Of a stretch of 64,000 bases of DNA, positions 22,851-33,656 are shown one piece after another. Each line of letters starts with the position of its first letter. Positions within the stretch are counted from its first letter, which is position 1. The DNA is taken from NCBI GenBank assembly GCA_033239125.1, contig BSWB01000002.1:156660409-156724408 (forward strand). The letters run 5' to 3'. The notes beneath the pieces were generated by a model. That model was not told the DNA's origin, did no database searches, and saw only the letters and a list, made by a program, of their open reading frames with translations. This DNA is from Fagopyrum homotropicum (Eukaryota; Streptophyta; Magnoliopsida; Caryophyllales; Polygonaceae). A program made the position numbers and the translations under genes.

Positions 22851-24248
22851 AACGTCCATCTGATGAAGTTCCTAATTATAGGTAGAGACAATTGCGAGAA
22901 GTAGTTTAACTATAACTGATTTAGCAACGGGAGCAAAAGTTTTGTTGTAACCAATGTCTTCCTGTTGACGGTTGCCGAGTGCAACCAAACGCGCCTCATA
23001 ATGCTCAACATGTCCATCGGAATTGTATTTAATACGAAAACTCCATTTAGAGCTAATAGGTTTACGATCAAGGGGAAGATCAATATATTCCCAAGTGTTG
23101 TTGCAGTGTAAGGCTGTCATTTCATCCTACATGAACTTTTTCCAATTTGGGTTAGCAACCGCGTCTCTGAAAGAGATTGGTTCTTGTCCTTGATATACAA
23201 AGTTAAAAGAAGAAACATAGGCATGAGAAAAATGTTCATATGAAAAAGAATTATGTATGGAATACCGGCGACCTGAGTTCAATAGAGCAAAATTATCACC
23301 CGATTTGGAATCAAAACTACTTGCCTTTTGACAAAGATAATCTCGTAAAAGGACATATGGTTTTGAAGTACGAGAGTTGTGATGGGTGGGTTTTCGGTCA
23401 GATCCAGAATTACGGGTGGTGGAGTCGGGATGATTGGTTAAGGGATTTCGGTGCCCATCGGAAGAGGGGTAGAAATAGGTGGATTAGTAGAGGGAGGTGG
23501 ACGACACGCTGGAGGGATGGTTATAGAAAATAAGGAGAGGTTTAGTGGGGAGAGGCTTGGAACATCAACAATGGGGCCCAAGGTATTAATTGGAGGAGAG
23601 GGGGAGGGGCAACAACAGCAAATAGGGGAGAGATGACAGGGGGCCGTGGTAGGTGGAGGGACGAGAGGGAGGTAAGAGGGTTGTAGGGGGCCGTAGTAGG
23701 TAGAGTTGGGGGCTCCGCGCCAGAGAAAATTTGTGGGGATTTACTTGGGTGGGGGCTGTTTTCGGGGGGTTTCTTGGTAATATTCAAGGAAAAATTCAAT
23801 GGGGTCCGCTATGGACTCCGTAGGTTCAGGAGAACTTTTTGGTTCGAAGAACGATAAAATGTTCTCATAAAAACGCGCATCCGGCATTGTAAAATTTTCT
23901 TGGGTAAGATCCAACATTTTCTAGGCCTTTTGTGAAGATGTATATCCTATAAAGATACATTTTTTGACCTCGAGGTCAAAATTTGTCTGAAGACCGAGGT
24001 ATAAAGGAACAATAAGCAAGACATCCAAACACCCGAAGATGGTCAAGATTAGGTGGAGAGCCATGAAGAAGCTCACAAGGAGTTTTGGATGGAGGATGGG
24101 AGTAAGGGTGTGATTGATAAGGTAACATGCCGTAAGAACACATTCTCCCCAAAGCGAGATGGGTAAATTTGCTTGAAACATTAAGGATCTAGAGACAATA
24201 AGGATATGGCGTTGTTTGCGTTCTACACTCCAATTTTGTTGTGGTGTG
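22851..24248 (-). pseudogene. Ty1/copia pol fragment (integrase end to start of RT)
   Basis: Minus-strand copia pol. Near 24181-23921 is the end of integrase (WGECVLTACYLIN, then a KKCIFIGY stretch). A Pro/Ser-rich linker follows (about 23800-23540), then the first part of reverse transcriptase (23120-22860: NTWEYIDLP, KWSFRIKYNSDG, FAPVAKS). Stops and frameshifts are frequent, including a stop at the Trp position just before the ELHQMDV motif. The frame is cut at 22851 by the chromovirus-like LTR. It joins 25980-26288 and 63660-64000 as one element. Confidence 0.85.
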
Positions 24249-25979
24249 TGTTAGCATGAAATATTGTGATATTTTAGGCACGTTTTCTAAGTGTATTTGA
24301 TTCATATTGATAGTCATTGATGAAGCATTGATGCATTTGTGAGCTAGTTTGTCTATAATGTCGATATAGAGATCTACACAAGCTTTATGTTGATTATAGG
24401 TAATTGAGAGCTATTTCCGAACGGAATCGAGCAAGGATGGAGTTGTTGAGAAATGTCCATGGATTGAGGACATTCATAGGAGCTAAGGGAGTGCCAACTT
24501 GAGGAATGCACGAGGCTAGGGAAGAATCACGTTCTTGCCCTAAACCACGCTCTAAAATACGGCCGTACTAATTTCCACGTTCAAGTCCACGGCCGTGGAA
24601 CCATGGCAAGAGAAGCGTGGTTCATTCCAGCAACTTCTACGGCCGTGGAGAAGATGGTTCAAACCGTGTTGATTTCCACGCTCTAAATTACGGCCGTGGA
24701 ACCCTTCCACGACCATGATCTTGGCGATCTTTTTCGCCATACTTTAAGCCACGATCTCCTACGCAGTTGGGCCGGGCCGATATTTTATCTTACACTATAA
24801 AAGGACGGGCTAAGAGAGATTCCGTCACCTCCGCTTACACCTCGCTTTAGACCTAGTTTTACGCATACGCTTGCGTTTGGAATTGCCCTAATTCCGCATT
24901 TGGCGGAGATTTGTTGAGAGATTTTGGCGCATTGCTATTGGCGATTTCCGGATTGACGGAAGATCGAAGATTCGGAAGATTGTTCGCAAGGAGATTTCGC
25001 TTCTTGCCTAGGTTTGATTTAGAAGACGGATTGACATCCCGTTCTTCCTTCTTATCTACGATTGTGTTTGTTTGCTCTATTCCGAATCTAGTGACGATAT
25101 TTGTTCTTGATTGCAACTTTGAGATTGGTTTGAAGTTTATTGAAAGTTTTCGGAAGTTTTCATCTTTCAATCTTTTAATTCTTGAATTTGATATCAATAT
25201 GACTATTGTTGGCTAAAAACCCTTTAGCAATTCTAAGGTGAAGGGTTGATAGTTGTGGCTTAGATGATGATAGATCGATCGTAAATAGATTGGACCCTGA
25301 GAGTTAGAGAGAATCGCCGACGAACCCTAATCCACGGTCTGTTCTTGAGCTTCCACGGCCGTGGAACTCAAGAACTACCCGTAATTTTGTGTTAAGTTAC
25401 GAACCTGCTTTTACTTTAATCCAAAGTTAAAGATTTGCTTTAACTTAGTTTAGGCTTGCCTTTTTCTAGGTGGTAGTGAAGCCTCAATAACCTCTACCTC
25501 GATTGTGAGTGTCATAACCTTAATCGATTTAGTTAGTCTTGATCCTTGGATTACAAGTTTGGGTATTTGACATTAATTCTTACCTTTAGAACCTTTCTAT
25601 ACTGAAGCCTCAACAACCTTTATAGAGAGTATCTTTTAGGTGAGTCATATAAGGTTTTTGGAACTTCACCGTACGATTACCTTACATTAGTATACCTTTG
25701 CATATCTCAAGTCTGTCCTTATATCTTTAGTACATCTTGAATCGATTGCCACAGCTGGATTCCTGGATCTTTAGGATTGTTGTTTTCCCAATAATTCGAA
25801 AAGCTCATACATTTACTTGCTTGAAAATTTACAAACTGAATTTGTTCTCCCCAAATCCCTGAGTTCGATACTCTGGAATTCTTGCTTTACTACGCCGATC
25901 CGTACACTGCGGGTTCGCTTGCTTTTATTCTAGTTTTATAAATTTAAAGCTTGATTGCACGCACGCTAAGTGGCGAACA
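24249..25979 (+). mobile_element. Solo Athila LTR (tag TTCCACGG), TSD GTGTG
   Basis: A complete plus-strand LTR from TGTTAGCATG to GCGAACA. It is flanked by GTGTG at 24244-24248 and 25980-25984, with copia integrase on both sides and no internal region. Homologous to the D LTRs. U3 tag cluster at about 24541-24720; TATAAAAG at 24796-24803; composite hairpin 25332-25387 with TTCCACGGCCGTGGAA at 25351-25366, the clearest example in the window; U5 GATCCGTACACTGCGGG at the end. Confidence 0.93.
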
Positions 25980-26288
25980 GTGTGTAGGTAGAAGAGGTTT
26001 CTAAATGGATACCCTTACCTTGAAGAAAAAGTCGAAGGGAAATAAATTCCTTAGCATTGCCATTGCGAAAAGTTTTGACACCAGTATGGAATTGAGTCTC
26101 AACCGTGATACAAAAATTTCTAATTAAAATTACAACTTCGGCTTTTACCTTTATTAAATAAACCCAGGTGCAACGGGAGTAATCATTTAAAATGGTAAGA
26201 AAGTAGGAACAACCGAAAGTAGAAAGGGTGCTATAAGGACCCCAAAAATCAAAGTGGACTAATTCAAATAACGATGAAGCATCAGAAC
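25980..26288 (-). pseudogene. Ty1/copia integrase core fragment
   Basis: Read on the minus strand this gives the start of the copia integrase core (HFDFWGPYST, then FLTILNDYSRCTWVYLI). It continues upstream into 63660-64000 and downstream into 22851-24248. It is separated from those pieces by element D (26289-63654) and the solo LTR (24249-25979); AGAAC at 26284-26288 is the D target site. Confidence 0.85.
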
Positions 26289-27897
26289 TGTTAGCATGAA
26301 ATATTGCGATATTCTAGGCACTTATTTTGGTTGATTTTCACTCATTATTGTGTTCATGGATAAGGCATCGAAGCAATTGTTAGCTTGTTCACCTATTTTG
26401 TCGATATGGAAGTCTACAGTAGCTTTGTGTTGATTATAGGTGAATAAGAGCTGAAATCGGATCGTTTGATGGAAAAGAGGAATTGAAGAGGAATTGTAGG
26501 CGGATTATACACTTCCACGCCCTGAATTACGGCCGTGGAGAAGAGGAATTGAAGTCAACGCCTAAACCACGGCCGTGGACTTAGCATCATGAACGTGGAC
26601 TTGAGTTTGGAGCACTCCAGTAAGTTACACGGTATAAATTACGGTCGTGGAAAGCATGAGACACCGTAATCCATTTCCACGCTCTAAACCACGGTTGTGG
26701 AACCTTGTGAGACCACGATTTAGGCAATCTTTTGACGAGTCATTATTTGCCAAGTCACTTAGGTATTAGGCCTGGACGGTATCTTTCTCTCACCTTATAA
26801 AAAGGATGGAAAAGAGAGTTTTCAGGACGGTCGCTTAGGGTTGATCGAGACCGCGAGAGTTGCGGAAGCACCGGCGAAATTGGAGATTCAGAGAGTGCTT
26901 GTGGCGGAAGTTTAGCCCCTTTTTCTTAGGTTTTGATATTGTAGGCGGATTGACATCCCATTCTTCGTTCTTACCTAAGATCATTGTCAGGTTTCGTGTT
27001 ATACATTCTGAATCTATTAAACATTACTCCTTGTGTTTCAGATTTGATGATTGGTTTTGAAGTTTATTTGAGTATTCGAGGGTTTTCATATTTCTCTCTT
27101 TATTACTTGAATATTGATATCAAAATGATGGTTATTGGCTAAAACCCTTTAGCAATTCTAAGGTGAAGGGTTGATAGTTGTGGCTTAGATGATGATAGAT
27201 CGATCGTAAACAGATTGGACCCTGAGAATGCGAGAAACATCGTCGACACCCTAAATCACGGCCTGATCTTGGTTTCCACGGCCGTGATTCTCAAGAGCCA
27301 ACCGTGATTTACCCTAGTTTACGAACTTTGCTTTTACTTTAATCCAAAGTTATGGATTTGCTTTAACCTAGCCTTGGCTTGCCTTTCCTAGGTAGTAGTG
27401 AGACTCAACATCCTCTATTTCGGTTTTGAGTGTCACAACCTTAACCGTTTGAGTTTATCTTGATCCTTGAGTTACAAGTTTGGGTATTTGAGATTAATTC
27501 TTATCCTTAGATCCTTTCTATATTGCAGCCTCAACAACCTTTATAGAGAGTATCTTTGGGTTAGACATATAAGGTTTTGGAACTTCACCGTACATTACCT
27601 TACTTTAGTATACCTTTGCAAGTCTCAACTCTATCCTTATATCTTTAATATATCTTGAATCGATTGCCACAATTTGATACCTGGATCTTTGGGGTTGCTT
27701 TTTTCCCAATATTTGCAGAGCTTATTACATTTACTTGCTTGACGATTGGTGAACTGAATTTGTTCCCCCCAAATCCCTGAGTTCGACACTTTGGAAATCT
27801 TTCTTTACTACGCCGATCCGTACACAGCGGGTTCGCTTGCTTTTATTATAGTTTTATAAATTTAAGACTTGGTTGCATGCACGCTTAGAGGCGAACA
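26289..27897 (+). repeat. 5' LTR of D
   Basis: 1609 bp, from TGTTAGCATG to GCGAACA. Tag cluster at 26513-26712 (repeated TTCCACG.. and ..CCGTGGA units); TATAAAAAGG at 26796-26805; composite hairpin 27256-27310; U5 GATCCGTACACAGCGGG. Shorter than the 3' LTR because of a rearranged segment near 26475-26510. Confidence 0.9.
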
Positions 27898-27903
27898 AGT
27901 TTT

Positions 27904-27921
27904 TGGCGCCGTTGCCGGGGA
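27904..27921 (+). other. Primer-binding site (tRNA-Asp) of D
   Basis: The site TGGCGCCGTTGCCGGGGA lies 6 bp past the LTR and is identical to those of A and F (T instead of C further on). Confidence 0.9.
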
Positions 27922-28023
27922 TTTGGTTTAGGCCGAATTCGGTTATCCGTTGTCAAGCTTGTGAGCTTTGCTCTTATTATTTGATATCTCTTTTGAGTGA
28001 TATTTGCAGGATATCTTAGGTAT

Positions 28024-30015
28024 ATGCGCATGTCTAGATCCAACAAAGACCTCATACCTCTTGATTAGGAACTTGAGAAGACTTTGAGGAAGAAGCTCAA
28101 AGAAAGAAAGATGGCTGAAATTAAAGAGAGGGATTTCCAAACGGAGTTGGATGAGTCTCAAGCTCAACTTAGGTGGAGTGAAAAGACTCGTAGGGAAGAA
28201 ACGGAGCGTCATCAATTGTAAAATGATGAGCTCAAGGCCATGATGTTGGAAATGAGGTTGGAGATGAGTAACTCCAAGAAGGATAAGAAAGACAAACCGG
28301 CCAAATCAGTTAGAGCTGAATCATCCGATAATGAGAGTGATGACTCTATGCCACCGCTAGAGAACATTGATCCAACGATCAATCCAGTCCGGAATGATCC
28401 AAAACCAGCCGCCAATCCTCGTATCCCAGCTGGGGGTGCAAGAGCCGCTCGTGTAGATGAAGAGTTGCGAACACTTGGTCAAAGGATGGATCCGATTCAA
28501 CAACCACGCCGCCTAGGCGTGAACTTTGAAGCTGAAGATATCCAGGAATTCAGCTTTAGTCCGCAAGTAATCACCATGGTTCGCCAAAATCAATTTGGCG
28601 GAACAAATGCTGAATCTCTACATCAACACTTGCAGAATTTTGAGATTCTCATGGAGACGATGAAGCCGAAGAAGACCACCACCAACAACTACAAGATTAA
28701 GCCGTTCTTCTTCTCTTTGAACGACAAGGCTCTAGCATGGTATCAAGTTCTTCCAAATGGAAGATTTAATACGTGGGAGGATCTATCTTCGGAGTTTCTA
28801 ACTAAGTTCTTTCCGCCACCAAAAACTGCGGAATTGAGAGGTAAGATTAATGCATTCCTTATGAAACCTAACGAAAGTTTGTTTCAATCTTGGGAAAGGT
28901 TTCAGGATTTGCTATTGGATTGCCCACATCATGGCATTTCAAGACTTGAATTATTGGAGATACACTATAAGGGGCTGGATGTGGAAACACAGTTCAAGCT
29001 CCAATCCCTCTCATGTGGTACGTTCATGGACATGAGAGAGGATGACGCTTGGGACTTCATTGAGAAGCAAGCCCAAGTCATTGAGAAATTTTCCCACCGG
29101 AAGGTGGAATCTAACCAAGGAGATTTGGGATCAAAGCTAACACAAGCTGCACAAACTCAAATCTTCTCCCTCAACACCGAAATCAAGGAATTGAAAGAGG
29201 TGATTAGAGCTGGCCTTCAAAAGCCGAAGGAGCAAGGTGTTGGTTACTTACAAAACAACAACCATCAAGGGAATGAAGGAACCAACCGGAACAATAACCA
29301 AAACAACAATAACAACCGGAATAATTGGAACAACAACAACCGGAATAACAATTAGAACAACAACAACAACAACCGGAATTCGAATGGCTATTGGTGTTCC
29401 AACCAACAACAAAACTCTGGTAATTCTTATTCCAATTCAGGAAATTCACTAGCACCGCCTTCTTCTTCTTCCATTCCTTTAAAAATCCAGGGACAAGGAT
29501 CTAATAGCTCAAGCAGTTCGGGAAAGGAGAAGCCCAATCCCATGTTGGAAACAATCTTGGGAAAGCTTCAAGGATTGGAGAATCACATCACTAAGGTTGA
29601 TAAAGCTCAAAAGGCTTCAGAAAACCAACTATTCAACAAGGCCGAGGAAGTTCATAGAGATCAAGGAAAACTTCCCGGAAAGACGGAGGACAACCCGAAA
29701 GGAAGGGTGATGGCTATCACAACTAGGAGCGGAGTAACTACAACCGATCCACAACCTAAATTTGTCGAAATCCCCGTCGAAAAAGAGAAAGAAAAGGGGA
29801 AGGAGAAGGAAGACATCTACATTCCTCCTCCAGCTTACAAACCACCACTACCATTCCCAAAATCTAGAGCGAGAGCGCGTCTAGACAAGAAGTTCGGTAA
29901 GTTCATTGAACTCATGAGTAAACTGCACATTAACATACCTTTCATTGATGCAATTGTAGGTATGCCCGCTTACGGGAAGTTCTTAAAGGAGATCATCTCT
30001 AACAAGAGGAAGCTA
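28024..30015 (+). pseudogene. gag: Gag and protease leader of D, broken
   Basis: Starts at ATG 28024, matching the Gag start of A, E and F. Same layout: charged N-terminus and coiled coil (to about 28270), Gag domain (about 28560-29100, LAWYQ and FLTKFFPP), Asn-rich tail (about 29260-29370), helical segment and AITTRSG. In-frame stops: TAG 28066, TAA 28219, TAG 29353. The first two fit loss of a Gln codon by C-to-T. Near 30016, between the KRKLE motif and DPGS, about 90 nt are missing compared with F, which shifts the frame before protease. Confidence 0.88.
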
Positions 30016-31775
30016 GAAGGATCCGGGGTCGTTTTGCATTCCAATCGGAATGGGAGATGTCACATATGACGCTTTATGTGACTTGGGAGCAAGCGTTAGC
30101 ATCATTCCGCTTGCTTTATGTAGGAAGATTGGTTTAGGTGAACCTAAACCGGTGAAGATGACGTTATACATGGCGGATCGATCCATAACTCGTCCCGTCG
30201 GTATCATCGAAGACATCCCGGTCAATCTTGGTAAGTTCTATGTTCCTATAGACTTTGTTGTGCTTGACATTCCTTCAGATTGTCCGGTCCCGATCATACT
30301 CGGAAGACCGTTTCTTGCAATATCCGGCTGCATAGTGTATTGCAAGAATGCTAGACTTGCCTTCGACATAGTAGAAGAGAAGGTTGAATTTGTTCTCTCA
30401 ACTTTGATGAAAGAGCCAGCTCTTGGAGAGGACATGTTCGACATCAATGACGAGGAGGCATCTAGAAAGGATGTAAGCTCGATTCTATTCAAGGACCCAT
30501 TGCAAAAGGTTATAACCATGAGCATCATGGAGAAAGGAGAAGAAGAGGATTGCAACGAGGAGATTGAAGCCTTGGAGGAGCTACAAGAAGTGCATGAAGA
30601 AGAGTTTAAAAAACTCTACGATGGGTCAGAAAACGTGAGGAATCACGGTCAGTCGTGTTATTCCACGGCCGTGGTTTCACCCATGATGACCGTAATCAGC
30701 TATTCAGAGAGATCCAGTAAGTTACACGGCCTAAACCACGACCGTGGAACTACCAGAGGTGCCGTAATTGACTTCCACGCCCTAAACCACGGCCGTGGAA
30801 GTAACAGAGGTGCCGTAATTCCAGGAAATTCTGAGAATAATTACGTTCTTTCCACCAATTCTCTTGAGCCTTCTTCGACAACTCCCACACCCTTAGATAC
30901 TTCTAAGGAGGCATTTGACACTCCTCAAGAGCCATTAGAGACTCCAATGTTGATGGAATTAAAGCCACTTCCCACACATCTTCGGTACGCATTCTTAGGA
31001 ACTAATTCTACTTTTCCGGTAATTGTTAGTTCCGATTTAAGCGAAGATCAACATGATAAGTTGTTATCCATTTTAAAGAAACATATAAAGGCTTTAGGTT
31101 ACACTATAGAGGATCTTGTAGGAATTAAACCATCACTATGCATGCACAAGATTCTAATGGAGGAAGATTTTAAGCCTTCACGACAACCTCAAAGGCGGTT
31201 AAATCCGACCATGAAGGAGGCTGTCAAGAAAGAGATTCTTAAGCTACTTGATGCAGGTATATCTACCCTATCTCCGATAGTAAGTGGGTGAGCCCCGTAC
31301 AAGTTGTCCCGAAGAAAGGAGGAATGACGGGCATCACCAACAAAAACAACGAGCTCATTCCTACAAGAACCGTGACGGAGTGGAGGATGTGCATAGACTA
31401 TCGCAAGTTGAACAACGCGACGAGGAAGGATCACTTCCCATTACCATTCATCGACCAAATGCTTGAGAGGTTATCATAACAATCATACTTCTGTTATCTT
31501 GACGGTTATAGTGGTTTCTTCCAAATTCCGATCCATCCGGACGATCAAGAGAAGACCACATTCACGTGCTCGTGCGGTACGTTCGCTTATAGGAGAATGC
31601 CGTTCGGGCTTTGCAACGCCCCAGCCACCTTCCAAAGGTGTATGATGGCTATCTTCTCGGAATATGTAGAGGAAATCATGGAGTTTTTCATGGGTGACTA
31701 TTCTGTTTATGGTTCCTTTTTTGATAATTGTCTTTCTAAACTTTCTCTTGTGCTACAAAGGTGTGAAGACACTAA
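30016..31775 (+). pseudogene. pol: Protease, spacer and first part of RT of D
   Basis: Protease with DLGAS near 30078; spacer carrying the translated tag cluster (30640-30825); RT up to the point where E inserted. A 1-nt loss near 31262 shifts the frame at the start of RT, and a TAA lies at 31477. The RT catalytic loop reads FMGDYSVYG (near 31687), with Gly for the first of the two catalytic Asp residues seen in A and F, so this RT would be inactive even without the breaks. It ends at the E target site ACTAA (31771-31775) and resumes at 43206. Confidence 0.88.
30640..30825 (+). repeat. Translated tag cluster in protease-RT spacer of D
   Basis: CCACGG/CCGTGG palindromes at about 30660, 30737 and 30788, spaced by GTGCCGTAATT words. 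The stretch TCCAGTAAGTTACACGG is shared with the U3 cluster of the same element's LTRs (26620 and 62375 regions). The spacer thus looks like a copy of the LTR block; translated, it gives repeated LNH-x-RG-xx-RGAVI. Confidence 0.8.
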
Positions 31776-33528
31776 CGATAGCAAGAATTATAGTCTATAT
31801 TTTGGGACTTGTTTAGACGTTTTATCTTCAATAATCTGCATATTTGTATATATATTATGTGATTATATTGTCGTTTCATCTACCTTTGCGGGAATTGAGG
31901 TCTACACCAAGTTTCGTTGTAATCGTAGGTAAAATGGCACGTTTTGCATCAAAAAGGAGCAAAAGGAGCTATGGAGTCATTGGAGCTACATTCAGGAGCT
32001 TAAGGAATAATCCAGAAATCATGGAATTGGATTAAAGATTTACTTTGGACCAGATTTGAGAGATTTCACATTCAGTTGTGATTCACCTCGGTTGAATACA
32101 AAGTCACCTCGACCGAGGTGATCCAGAGGAGCCGACTCGACCGAGGCGAATACCTTGGACGCGGCAAGGATATTTTATTCTTGGCTGAGATCTTTTATCT
32201 TTGGAAAGAGGATCTTATATTTTTGGGCTCGGTTCCTGGAAGGAAGAAGATAAGATAGCCCATATATTTTACCTATTTTTATGGGAAGAGATCTTTCTAA
32301 GATATCTTATCTTTGGAGAGTAATTTTCCTATAAAAAGGGTTGGATTTTCCACAAATCCACATCATGTTATACCCCCGATAGTGCGAAGAACATCCGCTA
32401 CAGCCATCCTCCAGTTGGGAGATTTGAAGAACCTTTTTGAAGGTTGAAGAAGGAAGTTTATAGCTTTTAGAGTTTTGTGAAGGGTTTTGTAAGATTCTCT
32501 TAGATTCCCTTCTTTGTCGTCGTTTGTCTTGTTGGATTTTTATCCGAGGAACGCTTTTTGTTTGGTAATTGATTCAGTTATTGAAGCTTTTCTCTTAAGG
32601 TTTTCTTGTTCAATTATTCTCTTTCTTCCCATATATTTGATTATTGCTTTAATGATGATGAGTGGCTAATTTACTTGTGTGATTCTAGGGTGATTGGCTG
32701 AAGGTTGTGGGAAAAATAATGATAGAATAATCTTAATCATAGTAGGACCCTGAAAGTTCGAGTCTTTATCCTTAACCCTAAGCATCTCGCTCAGTTGATG
32801 ATCATCTCGGCCGGGGTGGAATTCTTCTGACCGAGGTGACTTATCTGATCCGAAACTGAGAGTTAAGTGTTAGAGTTTGCCAAATCCTACCCTTATTACA
32901 CCTTTCCTGGTTCAATGCAAGCCTAGGATGAGACTTATCCGGTAATTCCTTTGTTTGTTTACCCAAGATCATAAGTGTAGGTAATAAAGGTTTATCCTTT
33001 ATTGGGGTTTGAGTGTGCTTTCATTCCATCTTTGTGAGTTACCCTGAGACTTACCCGGTAAAGGTTGATTCTATTCCCTTATGTGGTGTGTTAGTTTGAG
33101 GATATAGTTCTTTATCTTGATTCCTTGAGACTTACCCGGTAATAGGAGTTACGGTTTGGGATTAGTGAGTAGTGAGACTTACCCGGTGATCTATTCCACT
33201 TTAGTAACACCTTCCTTTTGCAAAAATCTCAGCTTTGTCCACTTATCTTTAGATCTTGAGTTGGAACCACAACTAGATTCTTTAATCCCTAGAATTGCAT
33301 ATTTCCTTAATTGACTTTTTATCATCCTTGATTGTTTTAATCGCTTTTGTGGTTAGTAATTACAAAGCTTACCTAATCCGACTTTGTTTCACTAAGTCCC
33401 TGTGATCGACCCCTGGAATTCCTTGCTTTTACTACGATTGACCCGTACACTGCGGGTTCGCATCCTTGTTTTAAGCTTACATCTAGGGTTATAAATTTAA
33501 AGCTTGCACACACCGTTTGGAGCGAACA
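31776..33528 (+). repeat. 5' LTR of E
   Basis: Tag cluster (CACCTCGACCGAGGTG type) at 32085-32150; TATAAAAAGG at 32330-32339; composite hairpin 32783-32840 with CATCTCGGCCGGGGTG at its centre. Four GAGACTTACCCGGT-type repeats lie at about 32931, 33048, 33127 and 33173. U5 CCCGTACACTGCGGG near 33440; ends GAGCGAACA. Confidence 0.9.
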
Positions 33529-33533
33529 AGTTT

Positions 33534-33551
33534 TGGCGCCGTTGCAGGGGA
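33534..33551 (+). other. Primer-binding site of E, one mismatch
   Basis: TGGCGCCGTTGCAGGGGA: one C-to-A change from the 18-nt tRNA-Asp site of A, D and F, and one T fewer between LTR and PBS. Confidence 0.85.
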
Positions 33552-33656
33552 CTTGGTCTAGACCGAGCCGGTTGCGGTTTGCTTTTGGGGCACTTGCCCC
33601 CGTGTTTACTAACCACTCTACTTGAGTGACTTTCGCAGGTTCTTTTTCTTAGGTTT

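Noticed and set aside
23240..23636. Plus-strand Gly/Trp/Arg-rich ORFs
   Set aside because: Antisense shadow of the Pro/Ser-rich linker between integrase and RT of the minus-strand copia element.
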